Below are positions 35,698 to 44,447 of a DNA stretch of 54,298 nt, in pieces. The stretch spans positions 1 through 54,298 of the forward strand of contig CAAGEG010000008.1 in the NCBI GenBank assembly GCA_900768785.1, read 5' to 3'. The position numbers were made by a program, and so were the translations under genes. This stretch comes from an uncultured Prevotella sp. (GTDB lineage Bacteria; Bacteroidota; Bacteroidia; Bacteroidales; Bacteroidaceae). The notes under the pieces were generated by a model, which saw nothing but the letters and a program-made list of their open reading frames with translations, ran no database searches and was not told where the DNA came from. Every line of letters begins with the position of its first letter. Position 1 is the stretch's first letter.

Positions 35698-36498
35698 ATG
35701 AATTGTATAGAAGCTTTTGTACTTGGTCTTATTCAAGGTTTGACAGAATATCTTCCGGTTAGTAGTAGCGGACACCTTGCTATTGGAGCTCAACTCTTTG
35801 GAATAAAAGGTGAGGATAACCTCACTTTTACAATAATGGTTCATGTGGCAACAGTTTTGAGTACCCTTGTTATTCTATGGAAAGAGATTGATTGGATATT
35901 TAGAGGGCTTTTCAAGTTTGAGATAAACGAGGAAACAAAATATGTTTTAAACATCATTATCTCTATGATACCGGTAGGTATTGTTGGCGTTTTCTTTAAA
36001 GAAGAGGTAGAAAAAGTGTTTGGTTCCGGATTGCTTATAGTAGGTATCATGTTGCTTGTTACATCTGTTCTACTTGCTTTTTCTTACTATTCAAAACCAA
36101 GACAAAAAGAGAAAATAAGCATAAAAGACGCATTTATTATAGGTATAGCTCAAGCTTGTGCCGTATTACCCGGTCTTTCACGCTCGGGAAGCACAATTGC
36201 TACGGGTCTTTTATTAGGAAATAAGAAAGAGAATTTAGCACAATTTTCTTTCCTAATGGTAATTCCGCCAATTTTAGGCGAGGCTTTATTGGATGTAATA
36301 AAGGGAATCAAAGGTGAAGAAACCTTTGGAGGTATAGAGACACTACCATTAATTGTTGGTTTTATTACCGCTTTTATTTCCGGATGTGTTGCATGTCAAT
36401 GGATGATTAACGTGGTAAAAAAAGGCAAATTGATATATTTTGGCATTTATTGTGCTATTGTAGGTATCGCTACAATATTAACTTCTTTCTTTAACTAA
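35698..36498 (+). CDS. uppP: Undecaprenyl-diphosphatase
   Basis: A 266-residue integral membrane phosphatase that recycles undecaprenyl diphosphate to the monophosphate carrier used for peptidoglycan and for lipid-linked glycans such as those of the cluster at 13-22 kb. Active-site motifs are GLIQGLTEYLPVSSSGHL (residues 10-27; Glu17, Ser and His26) and PGLSRSGSTIATG (about 158-170, catalytic Arg/Ser). About eight helices are evident. It lies 40 nt after the DUF3098 gene and 5 nt before truB. Confidence 0.95.
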   Translation: MNCIEAFVLGLIQGLTEYLPVSSSGHLAIGAQLFGIKGEDNLTFTIMVHVATVLSTLVILWKEIDWIFRGLFKFEINEETKYVLNIIISMIPVGIVGVFFKEEVEKVFGSGLLIVGIMLLVTSVLLAFSYYSKPRQKEKISIKDAFIIGIAQACAVLPGLSRSGSTIATGLLLGNKKENLAQFSFLMVIPPILGEALLDVIKGIKGEETFGGIETLPLIVGFITAFISGCVACQWMINVVKKGKLIYFGIYCAIVGIATILTSFFN

Positions 36499-36503
36499 TA
36501 ATT

Positions 36504-37217
36504 ATGAATTTTTCAGAGGGAGAGGTAATTGGTATCAACAAGCCTTATGGCATATCGAGTTTCAAGGCTTTGGCTCGCGTCAGATATCTTATTTCGCAGA
36601 AACTTGGGGTTAAAAGACTCAAGACAGGTCATGCCGGAACATTAGATCCATTGGCTACGGGAGTCTTAATACTTTGTACGGGAAAAGCGACAAAAAGGAT
36701 TGAGGAGTTGCAAAACCACACTAAAGAATATGTAGCAACCCTTAAACTCGGCGCAACAACTCCAAGTTTTGACATGGAACACCCCATTGATGCAACATAT
36801 CCTACCGCTCATATAACAATGGAAACTATCGAGCAGGTATTAAAGAACTTCATTGGGGAGATTAAACAAATACCACCGGCATATTCAGCATGCAAAGTTG
36901 ATGGTAAGCGAGCATATAAGATGATGCGTAAAGGAGAAGAAGTTAATCTTAAAGAAAAGACTTTACGTATAGATGAAATTGAGGTTATTTCTTTTGACAA
37001 AGACCAAATGCGACTGACTCTAAGGGTTGTATGCAGCAAAGGGACTTACATTAGGGCATTAGCAAGAGACATTGGTGTTGCTCTTAACAGCGGAGCTTAT
37101 CTTGTTGAGCTATGTAGAACACGTGTAGGGAATACAAAAATAGAGAATTGTATTACGCTTGATGGTTTTCAAGATTGGTTAGACAAACAAGATATTGAAG
37201 TATATCAACCTGCATAG
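36504..37217 (+). CDS. truB: tRNA pseudouridine(55) synthase TruB
   Basis: A 237-residue enzyme that isomerises U55 in the T loop of tRNAs. The catalytic motif GHAGTLDPLATGVL has Asp48. PPAYSACKVDGKRAYKMMRKGEE and VVCSKGTYIRALARDIG are the other family signatures. It lacks the C-terminal PUA-like extension of longer TruB proteins, which is usual here. It is coupled to uppP by a 5-nt gap. Confidence 0.95.
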   Translation: MNFSEGEVIGINKPYGISSFKALARVRYLISQKLGVKRLKTGHAGTLDPLATGVLILCTGKATKRIEELQNHTKEYVATLKLGATTPSFDMEHPIDATYPTAHITMETIEQVLKNFIGEIKQIPPAYSACKVDGKRAYKMMRKGEEVNLKEKTLRIDEIEVISFDKDQMRLTLRVVCSKGTYIRALARDIGVALNSGAYLVELCRTRVGNTKIENCITLDGFQDWLDKQDIEVYQPA

Positions 37218-37268
37218 TGATTATATTCAAACATAAAAACCTTCATAAATAAAATAAAGAATCAACAT

Positions 37269-38387
37269 ATGAAACTATCACAATTCAAGTTTAAACTGCC
37301 CGAAGAGCTTATTGCTCTTAATCCACCATATCACAGAGACGAGTGTAAACTAATGGTGATACACAAACAATCTCAAACAATAGATATGTATCAAAAGGAT
37401 AAGAATGGGAAAACAATTGAAAACGAAGATGGCTCTCCTGTTTTTATGGACTTCCGTAACGTTCTTAATTATTTTGATGAAGGAGATACGTTTATCTTTA
37501 ACGACACAAAAGTATTCCCGGCACGCCTATATGGAACAAAAGAGAAGACAGATGCGAAAATAGAAGTATTTCTTTTAAGAGAGCTAAATCAAGATATGCG
37601 TTTATGGGATGTGCTTGTTGAACCTGCCAGAAAGATTAGAATTGGAAACAAACTATTCTTTGATGAAAGCGGAACAATGGTTGCAGAGGTTATAGACAAC
37701 ACAACAAGCAGAGGGCGTACACTTAGATTTCTTTACGATTGTCCTCATGATGAATTCAAAAGAGACCTATACGCACTTGGAGAAGCACCACTACCCCACT
37801 ATATAGTCGATCATCGCAAAGCAACAACTGATGATATGACCGATTTCCAATGCATCTTTGCTAAAAACGAAGGAGCGGTTACAGCACCGGCATCCGGCTT
37901 GCATTTTAGCAGAGAAATGATGAAAAGGATGGAAATAAAGGGCATTGAGTTTGCGTTTATAACCCTTCATTGTGCATTAGGTAACTTTCACGACATTGAA
38001 GTAGAAGACCTTACAAAACACAAAATGGACTCAGAGCAAATGCTTATTAACGAAGATGCATGTGCAAAAGTAAATGCAGCGAAGAGTTCAGGACATCATA
38101 TCTGCGCCGTAGGAACAAGCGTTATAAAAGCTACAGAGACAGCTGTTGGTACAGACAAAAAACTTAAAGAGTATGAAGGTTGGACTAACAAATTTATATT
38201 CCCGCCATACGATTTCGGAATTGCCGACTCTATGATTGCTAATTTCTATCATCCAATGTCAACATTACTTATGTCAACAGCGGCGTTCGGTGGTTACGAT
38301 CTCATAATGGAAGCATACAACTTGGCTATTAAGAATAAATACAAGTTTGGATGCTATGGAGACGCTATGCTTATACTCAATGACTAA
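37269..38387 (+). CDS. queA: S-adenosylmethionine:tRNA ribosyltransferase-isomerase QueA
   Basis: A 372-residue enzyme that adds the ribose of S-adenosylmethionine to 7-aminomethyl-7-deazaguanine in tRNA, forming epoxyqueuosine. Visible motifs include FKLPEELIALNPPYHRDECKL at the start, FIFNDTKVFPARLYGTK, APASGLHFSREMM and CAVGTSVIKATETA near residue 285, and FPPYDFGIADSMIANFYHPMSTLLM near the end. The length is close to the usual 340-350 with a small insertion at about residue 45-60 (KDKNGKTIENEDGSP). Confidence 0.95.
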   Translation: MKLSQFKFKLPEELIALNPPYHRDECKLMVIHKQSQTIDMYQKDKNGKTIENEDGSPVFMDFRNVLNYFDEGDTFIFNDTKVFPARLYGTKEKTDAKIEVFLLRELNQDMRLWDVLVEPARKIRIGNKLFFDESGTMVAEVIDNTTSRGRTLRFLYDCPHDEFKRDLYALGEAPLPHYIVDHRKATTDDMTDFQCIFAKNEGAVTAPASGLHFSREMMKRMEIKGIEFAFITLHCALGNFHDIEVEDLTKHKMDSEQMLINEDACAKVNAAKSSGHHICAVGTSVIKATETAVGTDKKLKEYEGWTNKFIFPPYDFGIADSMIANFYHPMSTLLMSTAAFGGYDLIMEAYNLAIKNKYKFGCYGDAMLILND

Positions 38388-38419
38388 GGGCGTCATCAAA
38401 TGAATAACATATATCAAGG

Positions 38420-38836
38420 ATGCCAATTGTCTATTTATCATTAGGTTCTAATCTCGGCAATCGTAAGTCATTAATATGTCAAGCAATAGAATTGCTTAAC
38501 CTCAAAGTGGGCAGTATTGTTCGCACATCCTCGTTTATTGAGACCGAACCTTATGGATTTGTATCTCCAAACAAATTTATTAATGCGGCAGTATGTATAG
38601 AAACCGGACTAACGCCCTATGAATTGCTTAATAAAACCAAAGAGATAGAAAAAGAATTGGGACGTATTGAGAAGTCTGTAAATGGTTGTTATCATGACCG
38701 AACAATTGACATAGACATCCTTTTATATGATGATTTGCATATAGATAATATTGATTTGAAAATACCGCATCCACTAATGCATGAGCGCGATTTTGTAATG
38801 AAACCTCTATTAGAGATATATAAAGAAAGCGAATAA
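38420..38836 (+). CDS. folK: 6-hydroxymethyl-7,8-dihydropterin pyrophosphokinase
   Basis: A 138-residue folate-pathway kinase that transfers pyrophosphate from ATP to 6-hydroxymethyl-dihydropterin, the product of FolB. The motifs are YLSLGSNLGNR (4-14), SSFIETEPYGF, FINAAVCIET and the metal/ATP site DRTIDIDILLYDD (93-105), with IPHPLMHERDFVMKPLLEI at the end. It is the last gene of the run, 32 nt after queA, ahead of a strong terminator. Confidence 0.95.
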   Translation: MPIVYLSLGSNLGNRKSLICQAIELLNLKVGSIVRTSSFIETEPYGFVSPNKFINAAVCIETGLTPYELLNKTKEIEKELGRIEKSVNGCYHDRTIDIDILLYDDLHIDNIDLKIPHPLMHERDFVMKPLLEIYKESE

Positions 38837-38859
38837 GGGGTATCAGACATACAAATAAA

Positions 38860-38911
38860 AAAAATCAGACAATCAAATTCCTCTTAGGTATTGAGATTGT
38901 CTGTTTTTTTA
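38860..38911. terminator. Bidirectional intrinsic terminator between folK and the coiled-coil lipoprotein gene
   Basis: CAGACAATC (38866-38874) and GATTGTCTG (38895-38903) form a 9-bp stem flanked by a run of A on the left and seven T on the right, so it reads as a terminator on both strands. It serves the two convergent genes. Confidence 0.9.
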
Positions 38912-38942
38912 TTTCTTGTATAGTGTCTCTTTATATCAAGAT

Positions 38943-39791
38943 TTATTTAACTTGAACTACAAGATATTTGCTTGTGCTCCAAAAAAGTTGAGGATTTGTT
39001 ATCCTAAGTACATACATACCTTTTGAATCTGTGTCTAAAGAATAGCTTCCGGCAGGATGCATAGTTAGAATTTTTGCAGATTTTGAACACAATTTAATTT
39101 CTTTGTCAACCCTTATATCAATACGCGTAAAGTAGTTTTTATTGAAATTACCTTGAAGAACCTTACCTTTAACGAGTATATTCTGCTCTTTAAGCTCCTT
39201 CTTTGTGCCGAATACAAACCACGCAGTATTTAATTGACGGTCTTGACTGTCTATTTTCTTTGATTTCGTATCGCTTTCCGCTTTCAAGTTATTAACATCT
39301 GTATTGAGGGTCTTTATGGTATTGTCCAACTCTACGATGTGTATATCTTTAGCTTCTAATTGGGCTTTCAATTGACTCAACTGGACATTCTTTTCCTCTA
39401 ATTGCCTGACAAGATTATCCAAAGTACGCTTTAGTTGCTCGCCCCTTACGGAACTTTCTCTCAGTTGTCCGCGCAATTTCTCAATAAGACTACGGTTTTG
39501 TGCCAATCGTTCTTGAATAAACGTTATGTTTTCTCTCATTCTTTGCGATTTATTAGCACTTTCTCCGCTATTGTCAAGAGTAATTCTTCCTTCGGCTTCA
39601 TTAACAAGACGGAAGCCTTCTTCTATTTCATTGAACACTCCCATTATGTCATTTATCTCATTATCTTTTTGTTCAATAATCTTCTGCAGGGAATCTACTT
39701 GCGTCAACCCCTTATCTTCCGATTGTGATTTCTCATTTTTACAAGCGATAAAAGTCAATAGACACATCGCTATAAACAATAGTTTTCTCAT
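38943..39791 (-). CDS. Coiled-coil lipoprotein (possible Cbp1-like surface protein)
   Basis: A 282-residue predicted lipoprotein. MRKLLFIAMCLLTFIAC gives the signal peptide and lipidated Cys17. A long helical heptad region spans about 35-185 (INDIMGVFNEIEEGF, LRGQLRESSVRGEQLKRTLDNLVRQLEEKNVQLSQLKAQ), followed by a compact C-terminal domain starting AWFVFGTKKELKEQNILVKG. I placed the start at 39791 rather than 39803, because the extra MVII lengthens the n-region before the Arg-Lys. The architecture resembles Bacteroides proteins named Cbp1, a collagen-binding adhesin, but I am not certain of this. Surface binding should not be assumed. Confidence 0.7.
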   Translation of the reverse strand: MRKLLFIAMCLLTFIACKNEKSQSEDKGLTQVDSLQKIIEQKDNEINDIMGVFNEIEEGFRLVNEAEGRITLDNSGESANKSQRMRENITFIQERLAQNRSLIEKLRGQLRESSVRGEQLKRTLDNLVRQLEEKNVQLSQLKAQLEAKDIHIVELDNTIKTLNTDVNNLKAESDTKSKKIDSQDRQLNTAWFVFGTKKELKEQNILVKGKVLQGNFNKNYFTRIDIRVDKEIKLCSKSAKILTMHPAGSYSLDTDSKGMYVLRITNPQLFWSTSKYLVVQVK

Positions 39792-39816
39792 AATTATTAC
39801 CAATTATTGTTATACA

Positions 39817-40512
39817 TTAATTTTCTTTTTCCCTTTTCGTCTTATTATTACCTGAAATAATAATAACAAATTCTCCTCGCGGTGCTTTTTCTTTAAAATG
39901 TGAAATGACCTCTGCCAAAGTTCCTCTTACACTTTCTTCATGTATCTTTGATATCTCTCGGCAAACGCTAACTTGTCTGTCTGCACCAAAATATTCAGCA
40001 AATTGTTCCAAAGATTTAACTACTCTATACGGCGACTCATAAAAAATCATTGTGCGGGTTTCGTCTTTCAACATTTCAAGTCGCGATGCTCTTCCTTTCT
40101 TTTGTGGGAGGAAACCTTCAAAACAAAATCTATCGCATGGCAAACCAGAGGAGACCAAAGCCGGAACAAATGCTGTAGCGCCCGGCAAGCATTGTATTTC
40201 AATACCTTCCGATACGGCTTCTCTTATCAAAAAGAAGCCCGGATCACTAATTCCAGGCGTTCCCGCATCACTTATTAAGGCAACCGTAGCTCCTGCTTTC
40301 ATTCGTTCAACAATGGACGCAGACGTTCCATGCTCATTAAATTTATGATGAGGAATGAGTTTAGACTTTATATCAAAATGTTTAAGCAGTATACCTGAAG
40401 TCCGAGTATCCTCTGCCAAAATAAAATCAACCTCTTTAAGCACGCGCAAAGCCCTAAGAGTGATATCTTCCATATTACCCACAGGAGTGGGAACAACATA
40501 TAATAGTCCCAT
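39817..40512 (-). CDS. rsmI: 16S rRNA (cytidine(1402)-2'-O)-methyltransferase RsmI
   Basis: A 231-residue SAM-dependent methyltransferase of the tetrapyrrole-methylase fold that modifies C1402 in the ribosomal decoding centre. Signatures are LYVVPTPVGNMEDITLRAL (4-22), AEDTRTSGILLKHF, LISDAGTPGISDPGFFLI and CLPGATAFVPALVSSGLP. The ATG at 40512 begins the family's usual MxxLYVVPTPVGN. A TTG at 40551 would add 13 unrelated residues. It lies 25 nt upstream of the lipoprotein gene on the same strand. Confidence 0.94.
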   Translation of the reverse strand: MGLLYVVPTPVGNMEDITLRALRVLKEVDFILAEDTRTSGILLKHFDIKSKLIPHHKFNEHGTSASIVERMKAGATVALISDAGTPGISDPGFFLIREAVSEGIEIQCLPGATAFVPALVSSGLPCDRFCFEGFLPQKKGRASRLEMLKDETRTMIFYESPYRVVKSLEQFAEYFGADRQVSVCREISKIHEESVRGTLAEVISHFKEKAPRGEFVIIISGNNKTKREKEN

Positions 40513-40577
40513 AATCTTGTTATCAACCGCCTTAAACAAAAATATCTTCAAGTGATACTATTCAACTGCGATAGTTG

Positions 40578-40609
40578 CAAATATAATAGAAATAATTACC
40601 GTCAGCAAA
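40578..40609 (-). promoter_or_regulatory. Promoter of rsmI
   Basis: Read on the minus strand: TTTG (40609-40606), a 20-bp spacer and TATATTTG (40585-40578), an exact consensus match. The start point would be near 40571, about 60 nt before the rsmI ATG, supporting that start. Confidence 0.75.
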
Positions 40610-40624
40610 AAATAGTTATAATTC

Positions 40625-40656
40625 TTTGCAATTTTTAAAACGTCTTTGTATTTTTG
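40625..40656 (+). promoter_or_regulatory. Promoter of tdk
   Basis: TTTG (40625-40628), a 20-bp spacer and TATTTTTG (40649-40656) match the consensus. The -33 box lies only 16 bp from that of the divergent rsmI promoter. The tdk ATG at 40664 falls 8 nt after the -7 box, so the transcript may have almost no leader. Confidence 0.7.
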
Positions 40657-40663
40657 TAGCAAT

Positions 40664-41266
40664 ATGAACACTATTTTTAGTGGTGAGACACACCGTCCTG
40701 GAAGAATTGAAGTCGTATGTGGCTCTATGTTCTCAGGAAAAACAGAAGAGTTAATAAGGCGTATGAAACGCGCCAAGTTTGCAAAACAAAAAGTTGAAAT
40801 ATTTAAACCGGCTATTGATACACGCTATTCGGATATAGATGTCGTTAGCCACGACATGCATACCATTACAAGTACACCGGTAGACAGTTCATCTTCTATC
40901 TTATTATTGTCTTCCGACATTGAAGTAGTAGGCATCGACGAGGCCCAATTCTTTGACAATGGACTCGTTAATGTATGCAATGAGTTGGCTAATCGTGGGG
41001 TTAGAGTCATCGTTGCCGGGCTTGACATGGATTTCAAAGGCATACCCTTCGGTCCTATGCCGGCACTTTGTGCTATTGCAGACGATGTTACAAAGGTTCA
41101 TGCTATATGTGTTAAATGTGGTTCTTTGGCATATGTCAGTCACCGTCTTATAGCAAGCGACAAGCGAGTAGTGCTTGGAGAACATAGCGAATACGAACCT
41201 CTATGTCGCGAATGTTATCATAAAGCATTAGAAGAAGAAAAGAAACAACAAGAAAGGAATTCATAA
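40664..41266 (+). CDS. tdk: Thymidine kinase
   Basis: A 200-residue type II thymidine kinase of the deoxynucleoside salvage pathway. Walker A is GSMFSGKTEEL (20-30), VGIDEAQFFD carries the catalytic Glu, and DMDFKGIPFGPMPALCAIADDVTK is the lasso-region signature. Four cysteines (CVKCG and CREC) make the zinc site. The ATG at 40664 is preferred over a TTG at 40646 that would lie inside the promoter. Its TAA overlaps the next ATG by one base (TAATG), implying coupled translation. Confidence 0.95.
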   Translation: MNTIFSGETHRPGRIEVVCGSMFSGKTEELIRRMKRAKFAKQKVEIFKPAIDTRYSDIDVVSHDMHTITSTPVDSSSSILLLSSDIEVVGIDEAQFFDNGLVNVCNELANRGVRVIVAGLDMDFKGIPFGPMPALCAIADDVTKVHAICVKCGSLAYVSHRLIASDKRVVLGEHSEYEPLCRECYHKALEEEKKQQERNS

Positions 41267-42420
41267 TGTTGGAAGAAAGAATTACATTTGACAAGTTTAT
41301 CAGGTGGATGCTTATTGCTCTGCTTATTGTAGCCATCCTCATAACCGTAAATTATCTCGGTAATGTCCTGTTGCCATTCTTTATTGCTTGGCTTTTGGCA
41401 TACCTAATTTACCCAATTGTCAAGTTCGTACAATACAAGATGCATGTTCCAACAAGGGCATTATCAATCATCGTTGCATTGTTATTTGTTATCGGTATTA
41501 TATTCGGGATATTCTATCTTATCATTCCTCCCATGATAGAACAATTTGATAAGCTGGGCGAAATAATACAAAAATACATTTATACTCAAACACACATAAG
41601 CAATTATCCTAAGGCTATACAGGAGTGGATAACCGAAAACCGTAACGAAATAAATGATTTCTTTAATCGAAAAGACGTTTCCGATGCCATCAAAACCGGC
41701 GTTCCGAAATTATTTAGCGTATTAAGCAAAACAGCAAACATAATAATTAGCATAACGGCTTCGCTTATTACCTTATTATATATGTTCTTCATTTTGCTCG
41801 ATTATGAGTTCATGACGACTAAATGGATAAAGATTTTCCCAAAGAAAACAAGACCTTTTTGGCAGTCTCTTATGACAGATGTAGAGCGAGAACTCAATAA
41901 CTACATTCGCGGACAATCGCTTGTAGCTCTTTGTATGGGCATACTCTTCTGTATTGGATTTACTATTATCGACTTCCCAATGGCTATCGGACTCGGAATT
42001 CTTATAGGCATTATGGATCTTGTTCCTTATCTTCACACCTTCGCACTCATACCTACAGCATTCCTCGCTATGCTTAAAGCGGCTGACACAGGGCAGAATT
42101 TCTGGATCATACTCGCAGGAGCTGTAGCCGTGTTCTGCATAGTACAGATTATTATCGATATGATTATCACTCCAAAAATAATGGGAAAGGCAATGGGACT
42201 CAACCCGGCAATATTACTATTGTCGCTTTCTGTTTGGGGCACATTGCTTGGTTTCATCGGACTAATCATAGCTTTGCCTCTTACTACAATACTTATTGCT
42301 TACTATCAACGCTATATAACAAAGGAAAATGAAGACAAACAAGACTCTGATTTAGACCCCTTAGCACCATCGGAGGTAATATCAGCAACTACTGAAACAC
42401 AAGAAAAGCAGCAACAATAA
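41266..42420 (+). CDS. AI-2E family transporter
   Basis: A 384-residue membrane protein of the PF01594 family with about eight helices. A paired N-terminal group (MLIALLIVAILITVNYLGNVLLPFFIAWLLAYLIYP) is followed by an amphipathic middle and the conserved C-terminal half with ALCMGILFCIGFTIIDFPMAIGLGILIGIMDLVPY and LNPAILLLSLSVWGTLLGFIGLIIALPLTTILI. Members export diverse small molecules or ions and are named after TqsA (autoinducer-2), but quorum-sensing transport is not implied. The Gln/Glu-rich tail is cytoplasmic. It is coupled to tdk by a one-base overlap. Confidence 0.87.
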   Translation: MLEERITFDKFIRWMLIALLIVAILITVNYLGNVLLPFFIAWLLAYLIYPIVKFVQYKMHVPTRALSIIVALLFVIGIIFGIFYLIIPPMIEQFDKLGEIIQKYIYTQTHISNYPKAIQEWITENRNEINDFFNRKDVSDAIKTGVPKLFSVLSKTANIIISITASLITLLYMFFILLDYEFMTTKWIKIFPKKTRPFWQSLMTDVERELNNYIRGQSLVALCMGILFCIGFTIIDFPMAIGLGILIGIMDLVPYLHTFALIPTAFLAMLKAADTGQNFWIILAGAVAVFCIVQIIIDMIITPKIMGKAMGLNPAILLLSLSVWGTLLGFIGLIIALPLTTILIAYYQRYITKENEDKQDSDLDPLAPSEVISATTETQEKQQQ

Positions 42421-42478
42421 TGAGTTTAAAGAAATCAAACATAACAACAATTATTATATAACCACATATAGAGACTAA

Positions 42479-44161
42479 ATGCCACTAAACATTAAACAAA
42501 TTTTCAACAAGCATTTGCTATTAATATCTGTTATTTGCTTGTGCCTAATGCCCGATATTGTAAATGCCAAAACCGATGATGTAGAAAAAGCCCTTAAGGT
42601 TTTTAATGCAAACAATAGCGTTGAAGCCGCCAACAACTTTCTTCAAGCTATCTACAAAGCTGATTTTCTTGACGAAGAGATAATACTCCCAACAGATGCA
42701 ACAACATCTACGATACGCAGTCAAGTGTGGTATTGGGCTGCAGAGTGGTATTATGACAAACAAAAATATGCTCTTGCCAAAGATTATGCTCTTAAAGCGC
42801 TACCCCTATTTGGCAAAAACAAAAGCGATAAAGCTTATTGTTTGAACCTTTTGGGAATAGTTTTTGTGCGTTTAGGGAATTTAACCAAAGCTGCCGAATA
42901 TGCAAAACAGAGCCATGAAATGAATATGGTTATCGGAGATGCAGACCGCATTTCGTCCGGTTTAAACACTCTTTCAGGCATCTATCTTGCTGCTAACAGG
43001 GCAGATGAAGCTGAAAAATATATTCTTGAAGCCATACAATATGCAGACAAAGCCAACAATCAGCCACGCAAAGCAATACTTTTAGGCATGGCATCTGAGA
43101 TTTATCATAAATTAGGTAAGGACCAGTTGTCGCTTGTCTATGCTCGTAAGGCTTTTGATATAGACTCCATACAAGGACAAAAGTCTCGTTGTGCGGTAAG
43201 GTTGTCGCAAATCGCATCTGCTCTCTTCGGACTTAAAAGGTATGAAGAAGCGGAGAAAACCTACAAAAGAGCCATTCCCATACTTCGAAAAAGCAACAAT
43301 ATGCAGTCGCTCGCCATTGACTTAAACCAACTCGGATATGTACTTTTGGCACAAAAACGGGTACAAGAGGCAGCACCAATGTTTAAAGAAGCACTTGAAA
43401 TATTAAAGAGTTCAGGTGATATCTATAATCAACTGCACTCTCATAGAGGGCTTTATGAATGCTATTGGAAGTTAAATCCAGATAGCGCAAAAATAGAAAT
43501 AGAAGCGTTTAACCACCTTCGAGACTCTCTATATGCCACAGCTACAGCAGAAACACTGTCTCGTTTCAATGCAGAATTCGGCAATCAACAACTCAAAAAA
43601 GAGAACGAGCAAATACGCAATCAACATAGATTGATTACGACAAGCGGGATTATTATCATCATTTTCATTATTATTGCTACTGCTTTCTTGTTACGTGTTC
43701 TTACGAAACGACATAAGAAACAAATTGCTACTCTCATACAAGAAATTGAAGAAATAAGAAAATCCTCTTCTGAAGAGCCTGTTGACAACTCCTCAACAAA
43801 TAGTCTGCCGAACATAAACGACTGCAACGAATTCCTAAAACAAGTCATTAACATAGTCAATAACAGACTGGGCAAAGGGAACTGTAACGTTGCTATTATC
43901 GCCAATCTGCTTAATATGAGTGAACAAACATTCCGTAGGCGACTTAGAGACATCACAGGAGAGTCTCCAAAATTATTTATTTCTGCCATACAGATGGAGC
44001 ATGCCGCACATCTAATTATCACAGATCTACAACTCCCGATAAACAATATTGCCAACTTATGCGGCTATGAAGAGACCAGTTCCTTCTCACATGCATTCAA
44101 GAGAATATATGGATGCACACCGACACAATATAGAATAAAGAATAAAAACAACATCTCTTAA
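42479..44161 (+). CDS. Membrane-spanning regulator: signal peptide, TPR sensor, TM helix, AraC-type DNA-binding domain
   Basis: A 560-residue one-component regulator. A signal-anchor lies at about 10-30 (HLLLISVICLCLMPDIVNA). TPR repeats fill about 80-350 (WAAEWYYDKQKYALAKDYALKALPL; GNLTKAAEYAKQSHEM; RYEEAEKTYKRAIPIL; RVQEAAPMFKEALEIL). One transmembrane helix is at about 388-408 (SGIIIIIFIIIATAFLLRVL), then a basic coiled linker. An AraC/XylS helix-turn-helix pair occupies about 455-557 (NVAIIANLLNMSEQTFRRRLRDITGESP; INNIANLCGYEETSSFSHAFKRIYGCTPTQYR). The TPR part would be periplasmic and the DNA-binding part cytoplasmic. No kinase or receiver domain is present. The ligand and targets are unknown. 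Confidence 0.87.
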   Translation: MPLNIKQIFNKHLLLISVICLCLMPDIVNAKTDDVEKALKVFNANNSVEAANNFLQAIYKADFLDEEIILPTDATTSTIRSQVWYWAAEWYYDKQKYALAKDYALKALPLFGKNKSDKAYCLNLLGIVFVRLGNLTKAAEYAKQSHEMNMVIGDADRISSGLNTLSGIYLAANRADEAEKYILEAIQYADKANNQPRKAILLGMASEIYHKLGKDQLSLVYARKAFDIDSIQGQKSRCAVRLSQIASALFGLKRYEEAEKTYKRAIPILRKSNNMQSLAIDLNQLGYVLLAQKRVQEAAPMFKEALEILKSSGDIYNQLHSHRGLYECYWKLNPDSAKIEIEAFNHLRDSLYATATAETLSRFNAEFGNQQLKKENEQIRNQHRLITTSGIIIIIFIIIATAFLLRVLTKRHKKQIATLIQEIEEIRKSSSEEPVDNSSTNSLPNINDCNEFLKQVINIVNNRLGKGNCNVAIIANLLNMSEQTFRRRLRDITGESPKLFISAIQMEHAAHLIITDLQLPINNIANLCGYEETSSFSHAFKRIYGCTPTQYRIKNKNNIS

Positions 44162-44280
44162 TCTCAATATTTTACTCTTTGGAATGTCTTTTCATACTCG
44201 TCATAAATGCCAACTCATGGGGTAAAACACGTAGAAAAAGCATATAAATCTCTTTTTTATAAAAAAAAGCATCAATAATT

Positions 44281-44311
44281 TTTGCAATTAAAGAAAATTA
44301 TCATACCTTTG
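44281..44311 (+). promoter_or_regulatory. Promoter of tRNA-Lys
   Basis: TTTG (44281-44284), a 19-bp spacer and TACCTTTG (44304-44311) followed by CA match the consensus. The tRNA begins 31 nt after the -7 box. Confidence 0.8.
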
Positions 44312-44341
44312 CACTCGCTTTGTTAAAGTAAAGCAATGTGG

Positions 44342-44414
44342 GATCCGTTAGCTCAGCTGGTAGAGCACAACACTTTTAATGTTGGGGTCTTGGGTTCGAG
44401 CCCCAAACGGATCA
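44342..44414 (+). tRNA. tRNA-Lys (anticodon TTT)
   Basis: A 73-nt cloverleaf. The acceptor GATCCGT/ACGGATC, D stem GCTC/GAGC, anticodon stem CAACA/TGTTG and T arm TTGGG-TTCGAGC-CCCAA are all fully paired. The loop CTTTTAA puts TTT at positions 34-36. The discriminator is A and no CCA is encoded. Confidence 0.96.
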
Positions 44415-44418
44415 CAAA

Positions 44419-44447
44419 AGAGGAACGCCAAAAGCGTTCTTTTTTTG
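44419..44447 (+). terminator. Intrinsic terminator after tRNA-Lys
   Basis: GAACGC (44423-44428) and GCGTTC (44434-44439) form a stem with a CAAAA loop, followed by eight T. Confidence 0.9.
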
